This document shows, in pieces, positions 12,234 to 20,775 of a DNA stretch of 64,000 nucleotides; position 1 is the first letter of the stretch; every line of letters starts with the position of its first letter. Source of the stretch: Stutzerimonas stutzeri (GTDB taxonomy: Bacteria > Pseudomonadota > Gammaproteobacteria > Enterobacterales > Pasteurellaceae); assembly GCA_901420285.1 (NCBI GenBank), contig CABDVE010000001.1, positions 1,488,001 through 1,552,000 of the forward strand. The letters are read 5' to 3'. A program made the translations under genes and the position numbers. The notes beneath the pieces are model-generated. The model saw nothing but the letters and a program-made list of their open reading frames with translations, searched no databases and was not told the DNA's origin.

Positions 12234-12269
12234 TCCTTCGTTTTCATTTTTATCTAGAAAGGGGGCTGC

Positions 12270-13289
12270 ATGGTTACGATTCGAGATGTGGCAAAACAAG
12301 CCGGTGTTTCTGTCGCGACAGTATCTAGGGTGTTAAATAACCACTCTTGCGCGAAAGAAAATACCCGTGCCGCTGTACTGAACGCTATTGAACAATTAGG
12401 CTACCGTCCGAATGCCAATGCGCAAGCTTTGGCTTCGCAAAGTTCCGATACATTAGGCGTTGTAGTGACCGATGTAACGGACGCTTTTTTTGCAATTTTA
12501 GTGAAAGCCATCGATCACGTTGCCATGGAACATGGCAAAAATATTTTGATTGGTATGGGATACCATCAGGCAGAAAAAGAAAAAGAAGCCATTGATACCC
12601 TACTGCGTAAACGTTGTCATTGTTTAGTCGTGCATTCCAAAGCGTTAGATGATCAAACGTTGGCTGATTATTTAGAAAGCGTACCGGGAATGGTCATTAT
12701 CAACCGTTGCATTAAAGGCTATGAATCCCGTTGTGTCGGATTGGATAATCAAAAAGGCACCTATATCGCGACTAATACGCTGATTAACGCAGGGCATCGC
12801 CATATCGGTTATATTGGCTCAAACCATAGAATTAATGACGAAGCGGAGCGTAAACAAGGTTATTTGAATGCGCTTACAGAACAGGGTATCCCCATTGTCG
12901 AAAATGCCATCGTGCATAGCACACCGGATTTTGAAGGCGGGGAGGAAGCTATGATTAACTTATTGAGTTATAACGATAATTTAACGGCAGTTGTAGCCTA
13001 TAATGATTCTATGGCAGCAGGTGCGTTATCCGTACTCAATGAAAACAATATCAAAGTGCCGAAACAGTTTTCTATTATTGGTTTTGACGATATGCCAATT
13101 GCACGTTATTTAGTGCCCAAACTCACAACAATTCGTTATCCCATTGATCTTATGGCAAATTACGCCGCAAACTTGGCACTAAGTTTGGTTGATAAAAGCT
13201 TTTCCTTACCTATTAATCCCCAATTTAATCCGACATTAGTCAGACGTTTTTCTGTGGGAAATGCCTATCCAAAGGAGGAAAAACACTAA
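12270..13289 (+). CDS. galS: LacI-family galactose regulator (GalS/GalR type)
   Basis: This is a 339-residue LacI-family repressor. The N-terminal helix-turn-helix is [20 protein letters not shown], followed by the hinge region [12 protein letters not shown] and a periplasmic-binding-protein-like sugar domain (about 60-335). It is placed between the divergent galTKM and the co-oriented mglBAC genes, the position of the galactose regulator in Haemophilus. I infer galactose or a derivative as inducer. GalS and GalR cannot be told apart with confidence by sequence alone; position next to mgl favours GalS. Confidence 0.9.
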   Translation: MVTIRDVAKQAGVSVATVSRVLNNHSCAKENTRAAVLNAIEQLGYRPNANAQALASQSSDTLGVVVTDVTDAFFAILVKAIDHVAMEHGKNILIGMGYHQAEKEKEAIDTLLRKRCHCLVVHSKALDDQTLADYLESVPGMVIINRCIKGYESRCVGLDNQKGTYIATNTLINAGHRHIGYIGSNHRINDEAERKQGYLNALTEQGIPIVENAIVHSTPDFEGGEEAMINLLSYNDNLTAVVAYNDSMAAGALSVLNENNIKVPKQFSIIGFDDMPIARYLVPKLTTIRYPIDLMANYAANLALSLVDKSFSLPINPQFNPTLVRRFSVGNAYPKEEKH

Positions 13290-13313
13290 AATTGCGTTAT
13301 TTTTGAACTAGAT

Positions 13314-13375
13314 ATGTAATCGTTTTCATAAATGTGAATATGATCACATTCTTTCCCCAAAAAACAAGGTATTCT
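13314..13375 (+). promoter_or_regulatory. mglB promoter: GalS-type operator, perfect CRP site, -10
   Basis: The operator-like ATGTAATCGTTTTCAT lies at 13314-13329. A CRP site with both consensus halves, TGTGA-ATATGA-TCACA, follows at 13333-13348. A -10 like TATTCT lies at 13370-13375, placing the CRP centre about 41.5 bases before the inferred start point (class II geometry). This predicts strong cAMP-CRP activation and galactose-controlled repression of mglBAC. Confidence 0.72.
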
Positions 13376-13505
13376 TACCGCCAATTACCCGAGTAGCGAT
13401 TGCAGTGTAAAAAGGTAAGATTTTGATAATAATGCTTTAATGAATTATCACTGAAATAAAACCCTCTTTATTCTTTATATGAACAATTAATGGAGAACAT
13501 GCATT

Positions 13506-14498
13506 ATGAAAAAAACAGTATTAAGTGCAGTTGCTTTAGCAGTAGCTTTCGGTGCCGGCATCAGCGCAGCACAAGCAGAAACCCGTATCGGTGTGACAAT
13601 CTATAAATATGACGACAACTTTATGTCTTTGATGCGTAAAGAAATCCAAAAAGACGCAGATCAATTAAAAGACGTAAAATTATTAATGAATGACTCTCAA
13701 AACGCACAGTCTATTCAAAACGACCAAGTTGACGTATTACTTTCAAAAGGCGTAAAAGCGTTAGCCATCAACTTAGTTGACCCATCTGCAGCACCAACTA
13801 TCATTGGTAAAGCAAAACCGGACAATATTCCTGTTGTGTTCTTCAATAAAGACCCGGGTGCAAAAGCAATCGCTTCTTATGATAACGCTTACTTTGTAGG
13901 TACAGATCCGAAAGAATCAGGTATTATCCAAGGTGACTTAATTGCAAAACAATGGAAAGCCATGCCTGCATTAGACTTAAACAAAGACGGTAAAATCCAA
14001 TACGTTTTATTGAAAGGTGAACCGGGTCACCCAGATGCGGAAGCACGTACCAAATATGTGATTGAACAATTAAATGCACAAGGTATCCAAACCGAACAAC
14101 TCTTCATTGATACCGGTATGTGGGATGCCGCATTAGCGAAAGATAAAGTCGATGCATGGTTATCTAGCTCTAAAGCAAATGACATTGAAGTGATCATTTC
14201 TAACAATGATGGTATGGCGTTAGGTGCATTAGAAGCGACTAAGGCACATGGTAAAAAATTACCAATCTTCGGTGTTGACGCGCTACCTGAAGCGTTACAA
14301 CTGATCAAGAAAGGTGAACTTGCAGGTACTGTGTTAAATGACGGTGTAAACCAAGGTAAAGCGGTTGTTGAGCTATCGAATAACTTAGCTAACGGCAAAC
14401 CGGCAACCGAAGGCACTAAATGGGAACTTAAAGATCGTGTTGTACGTGTTCCTTATGTTGGTGTAGATAAAGATAACTTATCTGAATTCTTAAAATAA
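13506..14498 (+). CDS. mglB: Galactose/glucose-binding periplasmic protein MglB
   Basis: MglB captures galactose and glucose in the periplasm for the MglAC transporter, and in motile relatives also serves chemotaxis. The protein is 330 residues with a signal peptide cut after about residue 23 (AAQA before ETRIG). The calcium-binding loop DLNKDGKIQ is present near residue 158, and sugar-contact segments such as NNDGMALGA are retained. It starts the mglBAC operon. Codon use looks strongly biased (many AAA, GGT, GTA), as expected of an abundant protein. Confidence 0.96.
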   Translation: MKKTVLSAVALAVAFGAGISAAQAETRIGVTIYKYDDNFMSLMRKEIQKDADQLKDVKLLMNDSQNAQSIQNDQVDVLLSKGVKALAINLVDPSAAPTIIGKAKPDNIPVVFFNKDPGAKAIASYDNAYFVGTDPKESGIIQGDLIAKQWKAMPALDLNKDGKIQYVLLKGEPGHPDAEARTKYVIEQLNAQGIQTEQLFIDTGMWDAALAKDKVDAWLSSSKANDIEVIISNNDGMALGALEATKAHGKKLPIFGVDALPEALQLIKKGELAGTVLNDGVNQGKAVVELSNNLANGKPATEGTKWELKDRVVRVPYVGVDKDNLSEFLK

Positions 14499-14515
14499 AT
14501 TTGTTTTATTAATGT

Positions 14516-14554
14516 AAGGGGAAGCGTAGGACAACACTTATGTCCCTTCCCCTT
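14516..14554 (+). terminator. Hairpin in the mglB-mglA spacer, likely attenuator or mRNA stabiliser
   Basis: AAGGGGAAG (14516-14524) pairs with CTTCCCCTT (14546-14554), with an inner GGACA/TGTCC pairing. There is only a short T-run after it. Placed between the binding-protein gene and the transporter genes, it would allow more mglB than mglAC product, by partial termination or by protecting the mglB message. Confidence 0.6.
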
Positions 14555-14571
14555 TATTTATGAGGTTGGAT

Positions 14572-16104
14572 ATGACAGAACAAATTCACAGTCAAAGCGG
14601 AAGCCAAAATGGCGAAGTTCTGCTTACCATGACTAATGTCAGCAAGTCCTTTCCGGGCGTAAAAGCCTTAGATCACGCAAACTTAAGCGTTCATTCGCAT
14701 TCTGTACACGCATTGATGGGGGAAAACGGTGCGGGTAAATCCACGTTGTTAAAATGCTTGTTCGGCATTTACGCTAAAGACGAAGGTGAAATCTTGTTTT
14801 TAGGCAAACCCGTGAATTTTAAAACCTCAAAAGAAGCCTTAGAAAACGGCATTTCCATGGTGCACCAAGAACTTAACCTTGTGCGTCAAACCAGCGTCAT
14901 GGATAACCTATGGTTAGGTCGTTACCCGCTAAAAGGGCCTTTTGTGGATCACGCGAAAATGTACCGTGATACCAAAGCGATTTTTGATGAATTAGACATT
15001 GATGTTGATCCAAGAGAAAAAGTAGCCAAACTTTCTGTTTCACAAATGCAGATGATCGAAATCGCGAAAGCGTTTTCTTACAACGCGAAAATCGTGATTA
15101 TGGATGAACCCACATCCTCACTTTCCGAAAAAGAAGTAGAACATCTGTTTAAAATTATTCAAAAATTAAAAGATCGCGGCTGCGGTATTATTTACATTTC
15201 TCACAAAATGGACGAAATCTTCAAAATTTGTGATGAAATCACCATTTTACGCGATGGCAAATGGATTAACACCATCCCGGTGAAAGGCACGACCATGGAT
15301 CAAATCGTCTCCATGATGGTAGGCCGCGAACTGACTCAACGTTTCCCGGAAAAAACTAACGTTCCAAAAGAAATCACCTTAGAAGTGGAAAATCTGACAG
15401 CGTTAAACCAACCTTCTATTCAAAATGTGTCTTTCAATTTACGTAAAGGCGAGATTTTAGGGATTGCCGGCCTCGTCGGTGCGAAACGTACGGATATCGT
15501 GGAAGCTATTTTTGGTGTGCGTGAACTGAAAACCGGCACGATTAAACTCAACGGAAAAACAGTGAAAAATCACACCGCACTTGAGGCAATCAATAATGGT
15601 TTTGCGCTAGTGACTGAAGAACGTCGTTCAACGGGGATTTACTCTAACTTAAGCATTGAATTCAACTCTTTGATTTCTAACATGAAATCCTATTTAACCC
15701 CTTGGAAACTACTCAGCAATAAAAAAATGCGTAGCGATACTCAATGGGTCATTGATTCCATGAATGTTAAGACGCCATCACACAAAACAACCATTGGCTC
15801 GCTTTCCGGCGGTAACCAACAAAAAGTCATCATCGGTCGTTGGTTATTAACCCAACCGGAGATTCTGATGTTGGACGAACCGACCCGTGGGATCGATATT
15901 GGTGCAAAATTTGAAATTTACCAATTAATTCAGGAACTGGCGAAAAAGGATAAAGGCATCATCATGATTTCTTCCGAAATGCCTGAACTCCTTGGGGTAA
16001 CTGACCGCATTCTCGTCATGAGTAACGGTAAAGTTGCCGGTATCGTTGAAACGGCAAAAACCTCTCAAGAAGAAATTTTGCAGCTTGCCGCCAAATATTT
16101 ATAA
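14572..16104 (+). CDS. mglA: Galactose/methyl galactoside import ATPase MglA
   Basis: MglA is the double ATPase subunit of the galactose importer. The product is 510 residues from the ATG at 14572, which is preceded by GAGG at good spacing; an in-frame ATG at 14560 is less well placed. The first nucleotide-binding domain has Walker [10 protein letters not shown] and Walker [14 protein letters not shown]. The second has a degenerate Walker A ([10 protein letters not shown]) but an intact signature [14 protein letters not shown] and Walker [11 protein letters not shown]. This asymmetry is normal for the sugar-import subfamily. Confidence 0.96.
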   Translation: MTEQIHSQSGSQNGEVLLTMTNVSKSFPGVKALDHANLSVHSHSVHALMGENGAGKSTLLKCLFGIYAKDEGEILFLGKPVNFKTSKEALENGISMVHQELNLVRQTSVMDNLWLGRYPLKGPFVDHAKMYRDTKAIFDELDIDVDPREKVAKLSVSQMQMIEIAKAFSYNAKIVIMDEPTSSLSEKEVEHLFKIIQKLKDRGCGIIYISHKMDEIFKICDEITILRDGKWINTIPVKGTTMDQIVSMMVGRELTQRFPEKTNVPKEITLEVENLTALNQPSIQNVSFNLRKGEILGIAGLVGAKRTDIVEAIFGVRELKTGTIKLNGKTVKNHTALEAINNGFALVTEERRSTGIYSNLSIEFNSLISNMKSYLTPWKLLSNKKMRSDTQWVIDSMNVKTPSHKTTIGSLSGGNQQKVIIGRWLLTQPEILMLDEPTRGIDIGAKFEIYQLIQELAKKDKGIIMISSEMPELLGVTDRILVMSNGKVAGIVETAKTSQEEILQLAAKYL

Positions 16105-16122
16105 ATTACAAAGGAACAAATT

Positions 16123-17133
16123 ATGAGTGCCTTAGAAAAAAATAAATCATTCGATTTCTTAAAGCAAAATGCAATTTATTTTGTGTTGTTGATTTTACTT
16201 GGCATCATCATCGCACAAGATCCGACATTTCTTAACTTGGTGAACTTCAGTAACATTCTGACCCAATCCTCCGTGCGTTTAATTATCGCGCTTGGGGTTG
16301 CCGGCTTATTGGTCACACAAGGTACCGACTTATCCGCCGGTCGTCAGGTTGGTCTCGCCGCGGTAATCTCCGCGACCATGTTGCAATCCATGGAAAACAT
16401 GAACCGTGTTTTCCCTGACCTCGGTGAAATTCCAATTCCGGTGGTTATCCTTGCCGTTTGTGCAGTGGGTGCCGTTATTGGCTTAATTAATGGTTTGGTA
16501 ATCGCTTACTTAAACGTGACGCCGTTTATCGCCACCATGGGTACCATGATTATCGTTTATGGTTTCAACTCCCTTTATTACGATGCCGTAGGTGGTTCCC
16601 CGATTGCCGGTTTCAGCGAAAACTTTTCCACCTTTGCGCAAGGCTTTATTCGCTTGGGTTCATTTAAGCTCTCTTACATCACCATTTATGCGGCCATTTG
16701 TGCTTTCGGTGTGTGGGTGATGTGGAACAAAACCCGCTTTGGTAAAAACATTTTTGCTATCGGTGGTAACCCGGAAGCAGCTAAAGTCTCCGGTGTCAAC
16801 GTGGCTCGCAATCTTGTTGCGATCTACATCATTGCCGGCATGTTCTATGCGTTCGGTGGCATGTTAGAGGCCGGTCGTATCGGTTCTGCTACCAATAACC
16901 TCGGTTTCATGTATGAATTGGATGCTATCGCAGCCTGCGTGGTAGGCGGTGTGTCTTTCGCCGGTGGTGTGGGGACGGTTATCGGTGTGATTACCGGGGT
17001 TATCATCTTCACCGTGATTAACTATGGTTTGACTTATATCGGCGTGAACCCATATTGGCAATACATTATTAAAGGTAGCATTATTATCCTCGCCGTTGCC
17101 ATTGACTCCTTGAAATACGCGAAGAAAAAATAA
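16123..17133 (+). CDS. mglC: Galactose/methyl galactoside permease MglC
   Basis: MglC is the inner-membrane permease of the MglBAC importer. The protein is 336 residues with eight to ten hydrophobic segments starting at residue 15. The family pattern GTDLSAGRQVGLAAVISA and the loop GGNPEAAKVSGVNV (ATPase coupling region) are present. It begins 18 bases after mglA and ends the operon; a G/C-rich hairpin with a T-run follows. Confidence 0.96.
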   Translation: MSALEKNKSFDFLKQNAIYFVLLILLGIIIAQDPTFLNLVNFSNILTQSSVRLIIALGVAGLLVTQGTDLSAGRQVGLAAVISATMLQSMENMNRVFPDLGEIPIPVVILAVCAVGAVIGLINGLVIAYLNVTPFIATMGTMIIVYGFNSLYYDAVGGSPIAGFSENFSTFAQGFIRLGSFKLSYITIYAAICAFGVWVMWNKTRFGKNIFAIGGNPEAAKVSGVNVARNLVAIYIIAGMFYAFGGMLEAGRIGSATNNLGFMYELDAIAACVVGGVSFAGGVGTVIGVITGVIIFTVINYGLTYIGVNPYWQYIIKGSIIILAVAIDSLKYAKKK

Positions 17134-17148
17134 ATAAATCTTTACACG

Positions 17149-17175
17149 CCCCCTTAGTTTTAAGGGGGATTTTTT
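17149..17175 (+). terminator. Terminator of mglBAC
   Basis: CCCCCTTA pairs with TAAGGGGG around a GTTT loop and is followed by ATTTTTT. This is a canonical intrinsic terminator 15 bases past the mglC stop. Confidence 0.88.
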
Positions 17176-17195
17176 AGCAAAAAATTCTTCACTAA

Positions 17196-17238
17196 AAAAT
17201 AGCACCGCATTGAACCTGGCTCAATGCGGTGCTATTTT
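17196..17238. terminator. Terminator-like pair of inverted CAATGCGGT elements
   Basis: An 18-bp perfect inverted repeat, AAAATAGCACCGCATTGA paired with TCAATGCGGTGCTATTTT, has a 7-base loop. Both arms contain the variant uptake-signal-like word. It closely matches the pair at 8449-8494, including the flanking AAAATA/TATTTT. It lies in the 341-base gap between convergent mglC and maeB. Confidence 0.7.
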
Positions 17239-17301
17239 CACACTTCTCAAAATCTCCCAAACTCCCTCTGCAAATGCCTGGCTATCAATGCCTATTAGTG
17301 A

Positions 17302-17419
17302 AAATGGATTTATCAAAAAAAGGCAATAAAGAATTATGCAAGTTACTATAACGAAGAACGAATCCAATTAAGATTAAAAGGACTGAGCCGATACAAATCG
17401 AACACAGTCCTTTAAATAA
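17302..17419 (+). pseudogene. C-terminal remnant of an IS3-family transposase
   Basis: The plus strand reads YQKKAIKNYASYYN then EERIQLRLKGLS, which matches the end of IS3/IS150-type OrfB transposases (YI-YYN-RIQ--LKGLSP-QYR). Restoring one C after GLS and one T shortly after gives SPIQYRTQSFK and a stop at 17417-17419, so I infer two single-base deletions. The frame is blocked upstream by a stop at about 17299. Only about 40 codons survive and no terminal repeats are obvious. It marks an old, decayed insertion between mglC and maeB. Confidence 0.65.
17377..17413. terminator. Inverted repeat downstream of maeB
   Basis: AAAGGACTG (17377-17385) pairs with CAGTCCTTT (17405-17413). It overlaps the end of the transposase remnant and lies about 60 bases past the maeB stop on the minus strand. 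It may serve as the maeB terminator; the loop is long (19 bases), so confidence is modest. Confidence 0.4.
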
Positions 17420-17474
17420 CCATCTAACATTTGGGCGCAGATCAACTGCTCGCTCTTTTTACATTTTAAAAGAT

Positions 17475-19745
17475 CTAGTCTTGTTGCGCTTTAACCGCTG
17501 CATACGCAATCATATTAATAATGCGACGGACAGAAGCGCTTGGATTTAAAATATGTGCGGATTTATTCACGCCCATAAGAATCGGCCCGATAGTAATTGC
17601 CGTTGTAGTGCCGCGGAGTAAGCTATAACTAATACGAGCCGCACTTAAATTCGGAAACACTAGCAAGTTGGCAGAGCCTTTGAGCGGGCTGTCCGGCATA
17701 ATTTCACGACGATGCGCTTCATTCATAGCCAAATCACCACGCATTTCACCGTCAATCATCAATTGAGGATTGCGTGACTTAACCAAGTCTAAAACTTCAC
17801 GCATTTTAGGCGCGCCAAGCTCATTTGATGAGCCATAGTTAGAATGAGAAAGCAACGCCACTGCCGGTTCAATACCAAAACGATGGATCTCTTCCGCCGC
17901 CATTAAGGTAATTTCTGCCAGTTCCTCCGCATTCGGATCCGTATTTACGTGCGTATCCGTTAAAAATACGTTGCCGCTTGGTAACACAAGGCTTTGCAAG
18001 GTTGCCGGTACTTTCACACCGTCTTTTAAACCAATAATGTCTTGAATTGAGGCTAAATGTTTGCCGTAAGAACCAAATAAACCACAAACTAATCCGTCAG
18101 CATAACCAAGGCTTACTAAAGTCGAAGCTAATACGGTCGTATTAGAACGCGCCACACGTTTTGCGATCGCCTGAGTGATTCCTTTACGTTTCGTTAATTC
18201 GTAATAATGTTTCCAACACTCTTCGTAACGCGGGTTATTTTCATTGTCGACAATCTCAAAATCCACACCGGCTTGTAAACGCAAGCCCAATTTTTTAATT
18301 TTCGCTTCAATAACAGATTGGCGGCCAATTAAAATCGGTTTGGCCAAGCCCATAGAAATCACTTCTTGTGTCGCGTGCAACGCATTGGCCTCTTCCCCTT
18401 CGGCAATAATAATACGTTGCGGAGATTGTTTTGCCTGATTGAAAATCGGCCGCATAAAAAGGCTGGTTTTATAAACAAATTGGGTTAATTTCTCAATATA
18501 TTCGTTCCAATCTGAAATTGGACGAGCCGCAACACCAGATTCCATTGCCGCTTTTGCGACAGCCGGTGCAATGCGGACGATTAGACGCGGATCAAACGGA
18601 CGCGGAATAATATAATCTGCGCCAAAAGTAGCGCCCTCACCACCGTAAGCCGAAGTTACCACTTCGTTTTGTTCTTCTAGGGCAAGATCCGCAATAGCAT
18701 AAACTGCCGCACGCTTCATTTCTTCGTTGATAGTTGTCGCCCCCACATCCAATGCACCGCGGAAAATGAATGGGAAACAAAGTACATTATTAACTTGATT
18801 TGGGTAATCCGAACGGCCGGTACACACAATTGCGTCAGGACGAACCGCTTTCACTTCAGGCGGAGTTATTTCCGGGTTAGGATTTGCCAGCGCCAAAATA
18901 ATCGGGTGCGCCGCCATGGTTTTTACCATATCTTGCGTTAATGCACCTGCAGCCGAACAACCGAGAAAAATATCCGCATTTGGAATGGCATCGGACAAGG
19001 TACGCCAGCCATTGTCATCAATCGCGTAATTCTTTTTGGTTTGATCCATACGCTCATCACGATTTTTATATACCACTCCTTTTGAGTCACAAACGGTGAT
19101 ATTTTCACGTTTCATACCGAGGGACAATAATAAATTCAAGCAAGCGATAGAGGCGGCTCCCGCTCCGGACGCCACCAAGCGTACCTTTTCAATTTCCTTG
19201 CCGACGATACGTAATGCGTTAATAATCGCAGCAGCACTGATAATCGCCGTACCGTGTTGGTCATCATGAAAAACCGGAATATTCATTCGCTCGCGCAATT
19301 TTTGTTCGATATAAAAACACTCCGGCGCTTTAATATCTTCCAAATTGATCCCGCCGAAAGTCGGTTCAAGAGAAGCGATAATATCGACTAATTTATCCGG
19401 GTCATGTTCATTCACTTCAATATCAAATACGTTAATGCCGGCGAATTTTTTAAATAATACGCCTTTTCCTTCCATAACCGGTTTACCGGCAAGCGCTCCG
19501 ATATTGCCCAATCCCAACACGGCCGAACCGTTTGAGATCACCGCGACCAAATTACCACGCGCTGTGTATTTATAAGAAGCTTGCGGATCTTTTTCAATTT
19601 CTAAACAAGGTTCCGCTACCCCGGGAGAATAAGCGAGCGCCAAATCACGCTGCGTCGCCAGTGATTTGGTCGGGGTAACTTCGATTTTTCCCGGAATTGG
19701 GAACTCGTGAAAATCCAATGCGGCTTTACGTAATTGTTCGCTCAT
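17475..19745 (-). CDS. maeB: NADP-dependent malic enzyme MaeB (with phosphotransacetylase-like domain)
   Basis: MaeB oxidatively decarboxylates malate to pyruvate, making NADPH. The protein is 756 residues. The malic-enzyme half (about 1-425) shows YTARGNLVAVISNGSAVLG, the metal-binding FHDDQHGTAII, and the nucleotide loop VASGAGAASIACLNLL. The C-terminal part (about 430-756) resembles phosphate acetyltransferase (SNYGSSNELGAPKMREVLDLV); in this family it is regulatory, binding acetyl-CoA, and is thought to be catalytically inactive. The gene is alone on the minus strand. Confidence 0.95.
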   Translation of the reverse strand: MSEQLRKAALDFHEFPIPGKIEVTPTKSLATQRDLALAYSPGVAEPCLEIEKDPQASYKYTARGNLVAVISNGSAVLGLGNIGALAGKPVMEGKGVLFKKFAGINVFDIEVNEHDPDKLVDIIASLEPTFGGINLEDIKAPECFYIEQKLRERMNIPVFHDDQHGTAIISAAAIINALRIVGKEIEKVRLVASGAGAASIACLNLLLSLGMKRENITVCDSKGVVYKNRDERMDQTKKNYAIDDNGWRTLSDAIPNADIFLGCSAAGALTQDMVKTMAAHPIILALANPNPEITPPEVKAVRPDAIVCTGRSDYPNQVNNVLCFPFIFRGALDVGATTINEEMKRAAVYAIADLALEEQNEVVTSAYGGEGATFGADYIIPRPFDPRLIVRIAPAVAKAAMESGVAARPISDWNEYIEKLTQFVYKTSLFMRPIFNQAKQSPQRIIIAEGEEANALHATQEVISMGLAKPILIGRQSVIEAKIKKLGLRLQAGVDFEIVDNENNPRYEECWKHYYELTKRKGITQAIAKRVARSNTTVLASTLVSLGYADGLVCGLFGSYGKHLASIQDIIGLKDGVKVPATLQSLVLPSGNVFLTDTHVNTDPNAEELAEITLMAAEEIHRFGIEPAVALLSHSNYGSSNELGAPKMREVLDLVKSRNPQLMIDGEMRGDLAMNEAHRREIMPDSPLKGSANLLVFPNLSAARISYSLLRGTTTAITIGPILMGVNKSAHILNPSASVRRIINMIAYAAVKAQQD

Positions 19746-19930
19746 ATAAATACTCCGTTCTAGTGAAATAAAACTTGATTATGAAGAATCAGGTTGAAAA
19801 AACGCACCGATTATACTTATTTTTACAGCCCAAATTTGTGATAAACCTCAAATTTTCACCAATTCGTAACAAAATTAATCATTGAATTAGACGGGTAAAA
19901 AGCGCTAGGATAGCGCCCTTAGGAGGAATT

Positions 19931-20557
19931 ATGCTGTTATCAAAAATCAGAAGCGCGATCAACAAAATACAAAGAATATTTATCAATCGCCGACTCAAAT
20001 CTCGTTTACAAAATCACGGCATGACGGTAATTTCCGCCAATTGTGTGGGCGCGTTTATTCTGCACGATTTAAATGAACCGTTTAACTCACCGTTCGTAAA
20101 TCTCTACTTAAGCCCGAACGATTTCGTTCGTTACCTGCAAAATATCGAATTTTATCAACGACAATCGCTCACATTTATCCAATCCGAGAAACCTTATCCC
20201 GTCGCAAAATTAGCCGATCTTAAAGTTCACTTTATGCACTATCGCAACAGTCAAGAAGCACAACAAAAATGGCTGGCGCGTTCCGCCCGAATGAATTTGG
20301 ATAATCTGTTTATCATGATGACCGACAAAGACGATGCGCAAGGCATCGCTTATGAAGATTTAGCCGCCTTCGATCAACTGCCCTTCAAAAATAAAGTGGT
20401 GTTCACTCGCAAACCTTATCCCGAATTTAAATCCGCGTTTTATATCAAGGGTTTTGAAAAACAAAACCAAGTAGGCGATTTGTTTACCTTTTCCGGGTGG
20501 AATGGCGTGAAATATTATGATCAATTCGATTATGTGGCGTGGTTTAATGGCAAATAA
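19931..20557 (+). CDS. DUF1919-family protein, probably cell-surface glycan related
   Basis: The 208-residue protein matches the DUF1919 family: a basic N-terminus, then ISANCVGAFILHDL, the segment VNLYLSPNDFVRYLQN, and a C-terminal region ending FDYVAWFNGK. Members are commonly found among capsule and exopolysaccharide genes, but the reaction is unknown. Here it stands alone between divergent maeB and convergent gshF. A strong AGGAGG ribosome-binding sequence fixes the start. There is no signal peptide or membrane segment, so it is probably cytoplasmic. Confidence 0.8.
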   Translation: MLLSKIRSAINKIQRIFINRRLKSRLQNHGMTVISANCVGAFILHDLNEPFNSPFVNLYLSPNDFVRYLQNIEFYQRQSLTFIQSEKPYPVAKLADLKVHFMHYRNSQEAQQKWLARSARMNLDNLFIMMTDKDDAQGIAYEDLAAFDQLPFKNKVVFTRKPYPEFKSAFYIKGFEKQNQVGDLFTFSGWNGVKYYDQFDYVAWFNGK

Positions 20558-20572
20558 CCTTCATGCGGTACG

Positions 20573-20653
20573 GCATTGAACTCTTCCCAGAGCACCGCAT
20601 TGAACTCTTCCCAGAGCACCGCATTGAACTCTTCCCAGAGCACCGCATTGAAC
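20573..20653. repeat. Tandem array of a 24-bp unit carrying the CAATGCGGT element
   Basis: Three exact consecutive copies of a 24-bp unit (GCATTGAACTCTTCCCAGAG then CACC) occupy 20573-20644, followed by a 9-base partial copy. Each unit junction recreates ACCGCATTG (at 20594, 20618 and 20642). The base before the array (TACG rather than CACC) shows a degenerate first junction. It lies 16 bases past the DUF1919 gene. Tandem identity suggests recent slippage or unequal recombination. Confidence 0.9.
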
Positions 20654-20724
20654 CCTTGCTAAATTCTTATGTCGGGCATTTATTTCTGCATAAATCGTGC
20701 ACCGGCCATTAATTTTCAATAAAA

Positions 20725-20756
20725 AAATTCGCTCTTTCAAACGAAAGAGCGAATTT
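20725..20756. terminator. Bidirectional terminator between DUF1919 gene and gshF
   Basis: A 14-bp perfect stem, AAATTCGCTCTTTC paired with GAAAGAGCGAATTT, has an AAAC loop, with A-rich and T-rich flanks. It lies 20 bases past the gshF stop on the minus strand and serves the convergent genes. Confidence 0.85.
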
Positions 20757-20775
20757 CGATTCTGCTTAACAAATT

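Noticed and set aside
14572-16104. Damaged second ATPase site in MglA
   Set aside because: The degenerate second Walker A (GLVGAKRTD) is normal for this sugar-import subfamily, not a mutation.
20573-20653. Possible CRISPR array
   Set aside because: The 24-bp units are directly adjacent with no unique spacers, and no cas genes are present.
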